64,000 nt of DNA from Druceiella hillmani (GCA_039881145.1 JAYKKI010000027.1:25133001-25197000), one strand, 5' to 3'. Shown: positions 36,136 to 49,949, counted from the stretch's first letter. Made by a program: numbers and translations. Notes: a model not told the origin generated them from the letters alone.

Positions 36136-36460
36136 TTATTTATTCTTTGTGAAATTAATGGGCACACTATTGGGGTGGAGTAAAGAAAAACGTTTTTTTT
36201 CGATTCCCGAGATGGAATATTTGCAGAAAAATCGCCTTATGGCCTCATTTGATAATCGAGGAAATATATTTGATTTAATTTTAAATTTAAGTGCCTCTTG
36301 TGTCATGCGGAGCCCCTGGTGTTGTATACCACTAATGTTGTGATTGCGATAGTTTGGATATTTCTTACATAAAATCTTTGCAACTAAGCAATGAATCACT
36401 AACAAATAGGCTATGTATTGTTCGCGCTTTTACATACGTGGAATAATTTCGCGAATAATA
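36136..36460 (-). pseudogene. possible transposase-type DNA-binding fragment
   Basis: An open minus-strand frame runs from about 36,460 to the stop at 36,136. Its central part is richer in G+C than the surroundings and in varied residues: QHQGLRMTQEALKFKIKSN, FPRLSNEAIRRFFCKYSISG, then KRFSLLHPNSVPINF. The spacing of a helix followed by a W/F-x-x-x-F-x-K-x-x-x-I-S motif recalls the CENP-B/Tc5-like DNA-binding half of Tigger-type transposases. I cannot see enough to be sure. The overlapping plus-strand frame at 36,149-36,343 is its shadow. Confidence 0.3.
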
Positions 36461-38554
36461 TATTTAGAAGTTTTTATTCAATCACGCAAAAGCAGCAGTA
36501 CGGATTTTCATGGAACTTGTCACGGTCATATTTCATGAATCAAAGTAACATATTGGTCATACTTAACCCGAAAAATAATATTATTCCCGCAGGATGAAAT
36601 TTTGTTTTTTTGTTCAATAATAAAATTTTAGTGCTATATTTTATCAATAGCGTTAGGTTGCGATGGTATTATTGTGTTACGGTCAAATTCCATCATCTTA
36701 ATCGAAAATACATGCGAACCATGCTTATAGCAAAAGTTAATAATACATATTTTGAAGCTAGATAATATTAAGGGCGTCTCTAAGTACGAAGTTAGACTGA
36801 AAATATATTCTCGGCTATTAAATAAGTCCATGAGATATTTTTAGGTATTCCATCATAATAATCGAATTTTTGTTTTCACTACACATTCGTGGAGACATAC
36901 AAACATATTTTTTTTATATTTGCATATAATATAGAAATGATCTTATTTGTAAATTAGGATATTATCTTTATACTATAAATACCCAAAGATATTTTCAAGG
37001 CAAAAAAAAATTAAAAACAATTACTTCGATTCAAATTCCAAATATCATGGCTGTATTATGTTTTTTGACTGACGTCTTATATTTCTCTTTTTGTTATTTT
37101 TGGAAATTAAGGTAAATCAAAATATTTAATTTTCAAATCGTTAAAGTCTAGCTTTCTTTCCGTTAGTTTGTAATGACTAGCAGTTATACCAAAATTGCAT
37201 ACCAAAATTCTAAACAAATATTGCCCGTAAATTATTTGTAATTAAGATAAATTAACTTTTAGTAAAAGAAAATATAGCTACAAAATTACGTATTAAAACA
37301 TACTTGAAACCGACTTGAATAATTTTAAACCAAAGCCAGATATAAGAGTCTTCTTAAATATAAAATTATTCTAAAAAATGATTACTAATGCAAATTTGAA
37401 TACCTATAAAATTATGTTCAACAAAATAGTTTCCCAATTTCTCATGTATCAATTCAATACCAAATTTATTTCTGACAAATAATCTCATCACGCAAGCAAT
37501 AAAAATTAATTGAATCCTATTTCTAATACATTTAGTTCAGATGAAAACAAATTTTCTAGTCTGATTTATTATTATAAGGACTTTCTTGGAAACATTGAAT
37601 ACTAAGATATATGACCAGCATAAATTACATGGCGACTTATTGTCAATAAAAGGTCTTGGTGGCATCAGATCGCTGTCTGTCGTTTGAGTCCCACGTTGGA
37701 CTAGATTTTTTGTTAGAGCAATGAATTGTGAGTTTTCTAAAAGCTTAGTGTAGCATTAATTCCAAAGTTGAAATTAAGCAATGGTTTTGTGTAGCACTTT
37801 AGTGTAGATAACTTTAACAACATAGACAATTTATTTTAAATTACATAACATAAAATTTATTTTGACCATGTGAGTAAAAACTTCTGAGCGTTGTATTCTT
37901 TTGGATCGTCAAATGTTTTCTGCACAAAATAATTTATCATCAAAGCTCCCAAAGAACCAAAAGAGAACACTTAAATCGCTGTGACAACCTAATTCGTAAA
38001 TAAACTTAACACTTTGCCACCTTAATGGTGGAAATTGATTATTTACAAATTAATTTTAATTATACATAAACTTGAAAAAATCCTTGCGGTATTTCGTCAA
38101 ACGAAAAAGATTTATGTAAGAACTCAAATGTTAAGCCAGATATTTTAAATATAAAATCGGTCAAATGCCAGTTGAATCTTCCGTCATGAGTATGTTAAAA
38201 TTATTTTAGGGTGGTTAAAATTATAAATATTTTGCTTTCCAAATAGCCTTAAAATATGACTAAATTAATATACTTCGTTAAATAAATTATTTGGATAAAT
38301 ATTTTCTTTGTTAAATTAGGTAGGTAATGCTCATAAACAAATATTGCAACAATAAAGTAGTTAAAATAAACATAGCTATAATGAAAAGTAAATAATTATA
38401 TGTAATTATAAAAAATAAGATTTGAATTCGCATCTATTAAATATTAATATAACATTTTCGTCTTTTCAACTATGCATATATGTAATAACCATTTTATGGG
38501 TTTATTGAATATCTTTTTAATTATAGTTGTAATCTACGTTCACTTAGAGGTCTT
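36461..38554. other. AT-rich sequence, nothing recognised
   Basis: No gene called. The stretch 37,650-37,705 has a GTTTGAGTCCCA sequence resembling a pol III B box, but no convincing A box or stem. Confidence 0.4.
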
Positions 38555-38612
38555 TGTGACATTGCCCATATATTCAACGGCATTGTGACATTGCCCATAT
38601 ATTCAACGGCAT
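38555..38612. repeat. perfect tandem duplication, 29 bp x 2
   Basis: TGTGACATTGCCCATATATT followed by CAACGGCAT is present twice without a change (38555-38583 and 38584-38612). Confidence 0.97.
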
Positions 38613-41600
38613 TGTAATATGATATTACTGACATAAGTCTAAACTCTGTTTAATATGGAGAATTATATGGATGATTTCCTGCATTTTGGTATTTCTACCT
38701 TATAAATTTTGAACTCAGATTCACAAGGTTACACATCGAAGCTTTGATGAGATCCCTTGAACAAAAACCTTGAAATCCCTTGTATAGTTATGAGAAATAC
38801 AAAGAAAAGAGGAAACATCCTTTAAAATCAATTGAATACAAATAATCAAATGATGGTGAATATTACCCATACAAAAGTATGGACTAATAAAACATCTACT
38901 TACTTGTCACTCATGACTGACTGACTAACTAGGGAATGGTGCAGTCTGTCATTATTACAGAAAGTGTAAGGCAGTCAGGCCTTCAACTATGAAAAAGAAT
39001 GTTGGGAAAAAACCTTCTATATTGTAGGTTTTAATTTGAGGGTGTCTGGATTACTTGTTGTACCCAAGAGAAATTTTAAAGCTTATTTTGTTTATTTTAT
39101 TTCCAACTTTCTAGTGGATAATTTATTAATAATAATTGATGATACCTACTACACATTTCCTCCACGAAACAGAATCTCATTATCAGCCACTACATCGATT
39201 AAATTTAAAGTATTGACATAATTACCTTTTTTTAGCTTCGACGTATTTGGGTAATAACAAAATTATTAGTTGTAATTATTTTGTGATTATTTACTCACTA
39301 AAACTGAACTGAAGGCTATAAATTTGAATTTCTAATAGGAGCACGATCACACGTTGTTTTTCCTTGGCACGTAATAAATATGTTCAAAATTTAAACAAAA
39401 TAAATTCAGTTTTAATTTTTTATTTTTCATTTTTGAAACTTTTCATAACATAGAAAGGGTCTTCCGAGGAAAAAGGTTAATGTTCAAATATCTGGTAACT
39501 TTGTGCAAGTAAAATCCAACTCGTTATCCTTGTATATTAGACCATTAGACGCTCTCCATAAGTCTATCCGCAAAGAACTGAAGGCCGCCAATTTGACCCT
39601 CCAATAGAAGTACTACCACACTTTCAACTTTTACTTCACACCTAAAAAAGCTGAAATGCAAAAAATGAGACAAAAATGTCAAATTTACTAATTCAGTTAT
39701 AAGTATTTACTATATTTATGCAAATTATAGGCAATTTACTATATTTATGCAAATTATATGGCTATTTTCTTATCGAAAATTTGGGTTTTGGCTTGAGACA
39801 TCGCGATGCTGAAAATTTGCACTCAACTCAACATTAAAAAATGCATACAATTTAAATGGAGAAAACGAGAACTTTCATAATTATTCTGTGTATGAAACTT
39901 TAATTTATACTGCTCATAAATGTCTTATTTTTAACAGAAAAATCTGATGACAAGTATTGCTATTGAGAAATCGACAATTTTCCACGATAACATATGTATA
40001 ATTAGTATTGAAATTATTTAAATAAAATTGAGATTTATAGCTTCATAAAAGCATGCGAGATATAAAACGAATTGCGCTGCATAGACTATGTATTTTATAT
40101 TTGCAATTGATAGAGTAAGACTCTGAAAATTGTTATGGAATTTTAACGTCATGGTAAAAAACATTTATTACTAAAGATTATATTAAAAATGTCTAGGAGG
40201 CTATTAAAACGCGAAGGAAAATCTTTTACGAATTAGATATTATATTGACACAATTGAAAAAGCTACCTAGACTACATTCAACCTTGAATTACCAACGGAT
40301 AAAAATCTACGGTAAAACAGCCCACCTTATCCGTTCTAATCCACTAAATGATCATATAACAAGTTATCTGATGTAGAAATAGAAAAGCTGAACCAAATGA
40401 ATGAATAACAAAATAATCTAGATCAATGTTTAGGTTGATTATAACTACCTATACGACCGTCTGAAATATGATCACGACATAAATATTCGTATACACACCA
40501 GATTATCTCTAAAGAATCCAATACCTTATTAAAGATTTTTCATGGTGCATACATAGAATCGAGCAGAGATAATTTTCCAGAAAGACTTGGAGTAAATTAA
40601 ATTCAAAACTATAATTAGAATCATAACTATCTCATTTGGTTGTTTCTGTAAAGCAAATTGCATTTCTAAAATCGTAACATATTACATCACTGCTTAATAA
40701 AGAACACTCAGGAGTTCTCCAAGTACCTTATTAACAGAATCGAATAAAGTCACAGTATACGTGGCAAGAAACGAAGCTCGCAATTCATCGACGAGACTAG
40801 TATTTTAGCGGACCAAAAATGGGTCGAAATGCGCAATACTTCTCGTTCATTACTAGAAACAAGCTATTGTATATTTTTTATACACAAGTTTGAATAATTC
40901 TTCTGCAATTATTTAAATAAACGGCAATGTAACAATCCGATATCCCAAGGAAAGTGCTACGATCTTTTTTCAGGTTTTCATCCTTTTATTTAAAAGAAAA
41001 GACAAAAATATAACCCAAACTCAATCTATACGGTTTCGAATATAACAACATTAATATTGTCTCCCATCACATATCATCTCTCTCGGCTATCATAAATGAA
41101 CCTGGATTTTGATTAATTCAGCCGTGTTTGCATTTTGTACACTGGCTCTGGATGTGGCTTTATAATCAAATGTTTTCGAAGTCTATATAAATAGTTTGAC
41201 AATAAAAATTAGCTCTTAATTCTTAAGATTATATAATGAATTAAGAAGCCCTAAATTATATTATTTTTTAGTTCTTTGAGGTTAAATGACTCGTTACAAA
41301 TACCTTCTATATCATGGCAGTTAAAGTACTGGCGTTCTTAATTATGTGCGAAATATTATGAATTTTTATCACATAAACCAGTCTGATCAATAAAATATTT
41401 ATGCTTTCAATCCTTTCTCATTTTCCTTATATGTCTTATTTTAAAGAGATAAATATATTTATGTTTGAACACCACCACTTTAATATGTAATTATATGACA
41501 TTTATTATGAGGTTTGCATTTTAATTTTGAACTTGATTGATTAGTCAAATGTAATTAGTTTCTTTGACTAGAAAATCGATTCTGAATTTTTTTTTACACT

Positions 41601-42715
41601 ATAAAATTACTATTTTATCATCGGTTCTTGATGAGTGTGCAAAATTATTTTAAATAATTTGAACAGTACGTGAAAATTAAATTTAAAAATTCCGTTATTT
41701 ATTTATTTTTTTTTTTAGATTAAATAACATTTTTATTGATTTTGAGAAATTATTATATCGTCATCAGGACAACACACAACTGCCGAGTTTCATGATGATA
41801 CAACAATTAAAAATACATGAAATTTAGTTCCGCACATTCCATTACATAGCCAGTTACATTAAAATCGACCAAATAAAACAGTGTCAATGAATAAGTATAA
41901 ATTTAAACAAAAGATAATTTTCTTATATTATACAATACTCGATATTTTATCACATTAAACAAGCTACATTTAAATAAACTTTACTTTCCATACAATGAAA
42001 AAATACGGCAATAGAAACACCGCTACCACGGCATTAAAATGTTACATTTATTAATCCCAACGAGCTCACTGAACAAGAGAGTATTTAAAATTATATTTAT
42101 TTCAAATTGGGATTAGGATCCTCTGGTAATTAATAGATATAAAAATGTCATCATTTCACAAGACCGTGATATAAGATTTATTTCACAAATTTTTAATATC
42201 TCTCTAACATATTATCTGTGTCTGTTGTTCCTAACAGGTAAATGTTTATTTCTTACTTTTTTACACATTATATTATACAAAAAAAAACGCTTTTTATACG
42301 CAGATAGCAAAAGATATGAATACCAATAAAAATGGAAATATTTTAGTTATTCTTTATATATTTCATCCACAATTTATACTACCCAAGCCTAATAAATTCC
42401 AAAACAGCAACAAACTTATAAAAAAATTAATCGTTAATTTGGTGACAAATTCTGCTGCAAAATATTGCAGCTGACTACAAAGGTGACTATGTTACCTATA
42501 ACTTCATTAATTTATGCGGTTTATGTCTCATTTTACCGCTAGGTACAAACTGGCTAAATAACAGCAAACACATGGGTAAAGAAGTCAAGTTAATTCGGGT
42601 CATTGACGTACTTGTTTAATTTTCTTTAAATACATCTGATGTAGAATAATCATTGGTCCAAAAATTTAGACATCATACTCTTACATTTGTATTTTTTATG
42701 GAAATAAACGGTACA
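38613..42715. other. AT-rich sequence with one small duplication
   Basis: Contains a 29-bp-period duplication of TTTACTATATTTATGCAAAT at 39706 and 39735. The stretch 40,250-40,860 has scraps reminiscent of LTR-retrotransposon pol text but nothing that survives inspection. No other gene, RNA or repeat recognised. Confidence 0.4.
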
Positions 42716-43045
42716 CTATGAAGTGTTCACTTAATAACCGCAAATTAAATTGAAACTGTTCCTCAAAATTCGCGGGGGAAATAAAAATAACCATCGTCCA
42801 TATAATCTTGACCTTGCGCCCTGACATTTATTTTCTTTTCTGAAAATAAATTATAAACTGTGAGGTATTCACTTGATAGTCTTAAATTAACCTGCAGCTC
42901 TTTCTCAAAAATGGCAGGGGAAATAAAAATTGTCATCGTCCAGATAATATTGATCATGCGTCCGGATATTTCTATTTTGTCATGAAATTAAAAGCTAAAC
43001 TTCGAGGTATTTGTTTGACGACCGCAAATTAAGTTGTAACTGTTT
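42716..43045. repeat. degenerate tandem repeat, period 142 bp
   Basis: About 2.3 units start at 42716, 42858 and 43000. Unit landmarks: GTATTCACTT.ATA, GCAAATTAAATTG, GGGGAAATAAAAAT, TCATCGTCCA.ATAAT. The 64-codon minus-strand frame at 42,763-42,957 reads through two units (its ends repeat YFYFPREF / TIFISPAIF) and is not a gene. Confidence 0.85.
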
Positions 43046-44572
43046 TGCAAAGCCCTTTAGAGTAGACATTTGAAATGATTTAATCTAATAGTTCACGCAG
43101 ATATTCCAACATGTTGAGAATAAAGTCGATTTTAACGGAGACTGTAATGGAATATATAAAAATTATAATAAAATGTTTAATTAGGTTAATAATTATTAAA
43201 ATGGTAATATTTATTCCTTAATTTAATTGTTTACATACGTATTTTTTACTACCATATTTGAGTATTACGTTCTGAAAATATATATTAGTACACATAATAT
43301 GACTACGGGTTAGTTGGTTGTCCAGTTTTTACCAGTCTCATCAACCATATCATCAGCCTAACGTCCGCGTAGTTAGTCCGCGATCCTTCTTCAAGTTATT
43401 CCTGCCATACTGAGACCTTAATTGTTCATCAGTGGTCTGACATTCTGACTGTATTCCTCCATGGATGTTCATTTTGATTTTAGTTTTTTACAATGTTGGC
43501 GTGTTTAAATAACTTTTATCTTCTTTTGAATAATTTTTTTTTTCAAATAGTAAATGTAATAAAAGCAATATAAAAAATAAATATTAATAATATAGAATAT
43601 TCGGTATGTTAAGAATTGTATTCTCTAAAATATTTCAAATTTGCAGCACATACCTGCCACATTTTATAGTATCTGTTTAGACCGAAAGACCTCCGTAAAC
43701 ATGTATTATCTTATATTATGAATTGTATTAGCTAATTTTGTTGTTCATTAGGTGCAATAAAAGGAATTACAAAGGACTGAACATTCCGAAAGCGGGTCAA
43801 GTAAGCCGCCCCACCACGATAGTTTAGGAGATTTTGGTCAATACGATAATGTCATTTTACACACCGATATTTTTTTGTAAACCGATATAATTTCCAAACG
43901 ACATTTTGCTCTTAGCAGTCAAATAACTGACACCATTTTAATAAATATCACATATTCAAAGTCTGTGTCAAACATATAATAATAATTATTCAAACATATA
44001 ATAACATTGCAATAATATAATAATAACTAAATATTGTTATTTCACCTATATACTACATAACATAGTAAGTCGAGCCAGATCAATACACAGTACCGCATTG
44101 TGAATACAAATCGAAACATTCAAGTAACATAAAGTTACACTGTGGGACAGCAGCAAGCTGCAGAAACAATTAATTAAAAACAATATAAAAATTTGAAGAT
44201 TTAGTACGGGGTATCCAACAATTGTTAAACACAAAGTGCATGAAAATGTTTAATGTGAAAGCCTTCAATCAACGAATATATATACACGAGGAAAATCAAA
44301 AGCCGAAAGCCGAGAAGCGTGAGCAAAGCAACACAGACGTCATCCCTCTAGAACCAACGGACGGTCCTCATCACCAATATCGATGCTAACTCAATTAGAG
44401 CGTATACAGTCAACACGAGTGCCGCCAAAAAGGTCAACATAGCAGCAACAAAGATAATTTAACAAATCTCTTGTCCTTTCCTATATAGTAATTCACCACA
44501 TTAGCCTTGAAAACAATCGTATTGTCATATAACTCTTTAGAGTGTTGGAAAATAAATAAATAATTTATCCAA
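43046..44572. other. AT-rich sequence upstream of the BEL/Pao remnant
   Basis: The 5' LTR and leader of the retrotransposon would be expected in 44.0-44.57 kb, but I cannot define LTR ends because no second LTR is visible to compare. The stretch 44,290-44,450 is less AT-rich and may be leader. Nothing else is recognised. Confidence 0.4.
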
Positions 44573-47045
44573 ATGCTAGATACTGAAATATTAATTAAAT
44601 TAAAAAAGCAAAAAACAGTACTTAAAACGAAATTTATCAAATACATTCACAATTAAGAAAACCTTAGTAACGATACAGAAATAAAATTACGTTTAAAAAA
44701 TATAAGCAGTGTACTAGATGAATTTGAAGAAATCCAGACAAATACAGACGAACTGACTAACGAGACTTCAACCGACTTCGATGAATTTCAAAAATTGCAT
44801 TGTGCACAAATTAGTTATGTCCAGGTTATAATAGATAAAACTAATTCAATTATGTCCACATCAGGACAACCAATCGCAAGCTAAAATGAATAACAAATTA
44901 AAATACAAGCAACCACACCGCATAAAACTGCTAAAGGTGGAACTTGTAACCTTTAACGACTCTCATGGAAAATGAGTAGATTTCTATACGAATTTAAAAC
45001 GATTCATTCATGATCAACCGTGGCTCTCTGAATTGGAAAAATTCCAATATTTAATTAAATTTAATTCCAATGGTCTAGTTTGAGAGGCGAGGTGGTAGGT
45101 GTAATCGAATCATAAGAACTATTCAAGGAAAATTATTTAGTTGCATGGGAATCGGTGAAAGCCCGTTTAGATAATAAATGCGTAATCATGCTAAATCACG
45201 TTTTATATTACTCAAATTACCAACGATGGCTAACAAATCTGCCGTCAAATTAAGAAAGTTTCTAGATGGGATTTCAACTCATATACGATCTTTAAAATGA
45301 TTAAGTCCACTGCTCAAACAAGTTGAGCAGTGGGGCTCATTGTTATTTTACATTCTCACATAAAAAATATGTCAAAACACCCACACAGCATCGCAAATAT
45401 CTATTCAAGGCAACGAAATGCCCAAAATATACGATTTCACGAATCGTTTAAAGAAACGCCGTCAAATATTAAGAATAACGGCCATTAGCACAAATTTAAA
45501 CCGAACAAACAAAGCTGGTTATTTGCATAAAAAACAAGCATTGACAATCACACAAAAAATTGGGCTCTGTATTATTTGTAAGGAAAATCGTAACGTTTAT
45601 GCATGTAAAAATTTGCAAAAGATGAATGTAAACGAACGCATGGAAAAAATCTAGGCAGCTAAAGCATGTTTAAATTTGTTCAATATTGGACACCGCAGTA
45701 GTGAATGCAAATGCTAAGAATGTAAGGAATGCGGAAAAAACCTAGTACATTAATAAACTATAATAACGGAAATAACTACGACAATCAATAAAAATTTTAA
45801 AAAATTTCGGGAAGCTCAAACATAAATGTACATTGTACCATAGTAGCTGTGCAGGTTATATCACCGACGGTGTTAATTAACATAACAGGAAGGAAAGGTG
45901 AAATTATTCAAACTCGAGTGTTATTGGAGAACGGATTGGAATCGCATTACATCACGAAAAAACTGGCGGTTTAAATCAGCTAGAAACTCGTATCAAACAT
46001 ACAGTGAAAACAGAAATCCAGTCTAAATTCAACAATTACAATGAAATAGTAGAATTTCAAGTCATTCCGCGAATTTTTAACCATTTATGAAATGAATATA
46101 TAGATTAACGCGTTCTCAAAATACCTCACAATATAAAATTCAGCGATCCAAAATTTGGTGAATCGGGCGTAATTGATGCGTTACTCGGCGTCGAAATATT
46201 TTACAGGCGCGATTGAATGATGTATAATTAGGCTGGATAATTTCAGGAGAACTAGGCAATGACGAAATCAAAAAATGATAAGTGCATGCTAACGTTTAAC
46301 TCACTAAACTAAAGCCTATCAAAATTTTGGTAAATAGAGGAAGCAGAAAAGAAGATATATAAAAGAAGACAGAACATTTTAAACTCACTACTCAAGGAAA
46401 CAATAGGTCAGGGCGATACATTATTCGTCTACCATTTAATGAAAAAATTGGGAATCTAAGTGAATCATACAAAAGTGCAGAGAAACAATTCTGTATATTA
46501 GAGTATAGTAAACAATAGGTCTGATATGCTCAGTAGTAGTTTGTATCAAAATTCTTAGGCAGTAATTGTGGCAATTAAATTCGAGAACGGAAGGATGACC
46601 TATTACCTAAAGACATAGGAGCCACTTGGATAACGGTTTAACAAGAATTATCGATCCTAAATAAAATCACATTTCCAAGAAAAGCTATAATAGCGAATCT
46701 CAGCGCGTTGAAATTCATGGATTGTGTAACACTAGTAAAAATGTATACAGAGCATGCATTTATTTGAGACAATAGACAACACTGGATGAATATATACAAA
46801 TCCATTACGTACAAAAAATGGAATTTCCCATACTAAAACAATATCATTACTTAAATTGGAACTACGTGCTGCATTGATACTCTCAAAACTCGTAAAAACT
46901 GTCTTGTCTGTTCTTTGTCGAACAATTTACAAAGTCTTTTTGTGGTCTGATTCATCCATTGCTTTGCAATAGATTAATACACAGTCATATTTACTAAAAA
47001 CATTTGTTGCCAACCGAGTTTCAGAAATTAGAGACTCAACAAAAA
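44573..47045 (+). pseudogene. BEL/Pao LTR retrotransposon gag-pol remnant
   Basis: Parts in order, in shifting frames. Gag N-terminus from ATG 44,573: LIKLKKQKTVLKTKFIKYIH, then ISSVLDEFEEIQTNTDELTN. The DUF1759-type capsid block follows at 45,050-45,300 (NYLVAWESVKARLDNK; LPTMANKSAVKLRKFLDGIS). Zinc knuckles lie at 45,540-45,735 (CIICKENRNVYACK; CLNLFNIGHRSSEC, where the second Cys is Leu). The retropepsin/DUF1758 region spans 45,890-46,250: RVLLENGLESHYITKKL, KIPHNIKFSDPKFGESG, IDALLGVEIF, GWIISGELGN. The start of RT (GRYIIRLPFNEKIGNLSESY) is at 46,400-46,480. The RT palm with its catalytic Asp pair is then missing. The RNase H region (LELRAALILSKLVKT; FLWSDSSIAL; KTFVANRVSEIRDS) ends at 47,035. 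No integrase or 3' LTR seen. Confidence 0.9.
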
Positions 47046-48670
47046 CTGTTATTAAATTATTCAAACGACTGTTATTAAGTTATTCAAAGCAATATTATTT
47101 CGGTCAATTTGCGACAATAAGTTCATTAATATGCAAGCAACCAATTTATTTTTCTTATGCTTTTGCAATATCTACATAATGAGAAATAATATCAGTATTT
47201 ACAAATAATATATCGGAAATATATTTTTAAATGTTCAAAAGTTTCATATGTACCTAAGCATGTACGGAATACTCGTTTTACATATTCTATTCATGGTAAA
47301 TTTTACTTCACGTCAATTACATTACACCTTGTGCGAAAATATGTAAATTTCTTGTCTCACCAGACATCGTAAAATTCATTGTGGGAAACGTTGTAATAGT
47401 GATTATGAACACAAAAATGTAATAAATCTATATACCACCATCATTGACTCCAAAATTTTAAAAATGATGTTTACCGTACTTTTGATTAGAGCAATATACA
47501 TTTTTCAAGATTTGATCTTCGCAGAATCCAATTATCCTTAAGTTGTTAGTTCTACGTGTAATTACATGGTTGATTCGAAATGTTTATAAAGCCATTTTTA
47601 CGCAGATATTCTCGCTAAAACGAAACTATTACGATTTCGTCATGTCACTTTCAATTAAAAATAAATCGTGATAAAATTTTCTATCAATTACAAATCCAAC
47701 TGCGAGAAAGAATGTTTAAAAATTATTAGTTCGCTAAACTACAAATAATTAAAAACGCATTTCTGAGCACTATTTCGTTCTATTGATAACTATCGGTTCG
47801 ATAAGCTTTCTTCTACTTACCTCCAAACGGCTCTTTCTTGGAAAAAAAGTTTTAAACGTATTTTTAATACAATATCTTTGAAATCGAATATTACTTCAGG
47901 TGGGTCATTATTAATTATAAAATAAAAGTGTATTTAGAAATCATCCAATTTTACAATAACATTGGCTGTATTTACATAATTGTACCGCCGATCTTAAAAA
48001 AGTTAAATTGACTTTTATCAGACAACAGCAAAACTGACAGTGAAGAACTTAATGTCTGCTTCTGGATGCTGTTATCACAGTTCATATTTTCCTATGTCTA
48101 CTCAAAGTTCTCACATTACATACTCTCCTCTTTAAGTTGACATTCCAACATTGACTATTAATGTATATTTTCGGCGAGTTAAAGGTACTATGTTACTATT
48201 ACCTTTTTTCCATAAATGTTGCACAGTAAACATTTCGAAGGGATTTCTACGATATCTTAAATTTCTGGAAATCGAGATACTATTTATAAAATGAATAATA
48301 TCATTTTATTTTTATGAAGAAGTTGAATTATATCACAAAAATACTTATTTGTAAAACTAACACGAAACATTTAGAGTTAGTGTCAATTTAATCTATGACA
48401 GCGCCTGCTATGGAATAGATAAACGGTCATTTTCGTTCAGTTAACCTAATAGTATTTTATCGAATAGACAACTTGCTATCGGGCTTTCAGAAACGATTTT
48501 TGACAAGTTGTCGGTTCAATAGAAATATTGAATAGAAAAATCACTATCAAATTTATCTAAGAAACTGCCATAGGTTTTCTGCAAAACGTCTTTTAAATAT
48601 AATTGAAAATTTCTCCAAGACTTTAGCAGTGCATTTTGCCCCTTTCGTAACTTTCCACTCATGTCAACAT
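47046..48670. other. AT-rich sequence, nothing recognised
   Basis: No integrase text and no LTR were found after the RNase H region. No other feature is supported. Confidence 0.4.
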
Positions 48671-49009
48671 ATTGAAAAATTGAATATTGAATATATTTGG
48701 CGTTAATTTTGTAGAAATTCATTATTCACAATTAAATGAAACTAGGTGATGTAGTATTATTTCTACTTTCCTTAAGTTCTTTACGATGACCTAGGTTTCG
48801 TTATATTACAACATTTTCAGGTGGGTTATTAGCAAAGATTACTGTATTTAATCTTAAATACAGTATTAAATCTTCAGTAGCAAATCTTTGCTAATAACCC
48901 ACTTGAAGATGTTGTAATAAAACAAACCCTGGGTCGTGGTAAAGAACTTAAAGAAAGTAGAAATAATACTACATCACGTAGTTTCATTTAATTGTGAACA
49001 TTGAAAAAT
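48671..49009. mobile_element. palindromic (foldback) element, expanded-loop copy
   Basis: ATTGAAAAAT at 48671-48680 and 49000-49009 forms the target duplication. The element (48,681-48,999) is in reverse orientation relative to the 9.4-kb copy: the tail comes first (TTGAATATATTTGGCGTTAA from 48,687), then the palindrome from 48,725 to 48,998. The arms are more diverged than at 9.4 kb and are separated by about 50 bp of extra sequence containing its own inverted repeat (ACTGTATTTAA..TTAAATACAGT). Both hammerhead-like cores are damaged here: CTGAAAA in one arm, TTGAAGA and a lost GAAA in the other. Confidence 0.85.
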
Positions 49010-49329
49010 ATTCGGTATATCGGAATTTATTAAATGCATTACAATGTAAAATTATTTCGATCAATTTGCATTTATGAATTAAAGTCTTATAAGCGACCAA
49101 GTTGTTGGTTATATGCCTGTCTAAATTATATTAGATAATATATTCACGGAGCGAAAAATAATATAAATAGTTTAATCTAAATTTTATGCATCATGTATTG
49201 TTACAATTTTAACAGAATATATCTCTAAAGCATATGAGGAATCAACGAAATGAGGAATCTATACTTAATTAACAGTAAAATATGCGGCATTTTACGATCT
49301 ACTCTGTCCTAAACTGAAATATTACAAAT

Positions 49330-49949
49330 CATTCAAATATACTGGTAAGTTTTTAAGAAGGTAAAAAAATATATAAGATGAGATAACAGTAGGCAAGAAT
49401 GTTGAATTCTGAAAATATTTTGTGTTAAAAATAGGCCTATGCTTTCAAATATTTTAATTTTTTAGTAATAATTACTCATGCAAGCACCATAAAAGGTATC
49501 TCTTCAATGCTGTTTCTCAGAGATTTATCTCAAATTGAGTCTAAATACAGCATGTCCTTGTTGATAGTAAACACAATAAATCTCGAGGCATCGAAGTAAC
49601 GCTATCAAATTCTATTATTGACAAAAATTGTTCATATCAAGCACGTGGCACATTATTTAGTGCTTATAAATAATGTTTCGTAAACAATAAACAAAACTAA
49701 ACAATACATTTATGTACATGTGAATCATCCTCCAATCCATTAGTCTGAAAAGGAGAGATGTCATTTATATTGATCGAATATGAGATCCACGACCGAGCTG
49801 AGCAGAACTCGTTATTTGGCAGCATATATAAAGAAAATAAATTATATGATTGTATGCGTATATATAAATAAATTTACATACATTTGTAATAATGCTTATT
49901 GTTTTCAAAGATAAATATACTGTTAAATGTATTTACACGTCGGAAAGTA
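49330..49949. repeat. paralogous segment C (partial copy of B/E)
   Basis: Matches segment B at about 14,900-15,260 and E at 61,150-61,330. Shared text: AGTAAACACAATAAATC, GTAACGCT, CACGTGGCACATTATT, AATAATGTTTCGTAA.CAAT. It then continues with B only: CATGTGAATCATC.TCCAATCCAT, TCTGAAAA, TTTGGC.GCATATATAAA. Confidence 0.65.

Noticed and set aside
37645..37710. tRNA-derived SINE on the plus strand
   Set aside because: GTTTGAGTCCCA and GGTGGCATCAG resemble pol III boxes, but no stem, tail or target duplication was found.
40250..40860. Gypsy-like pol fragment
   Set aside because: A few residues recall the region upstream of RT, but stops are as dense as in random AT-rich DNA and no catalytic motif appears.
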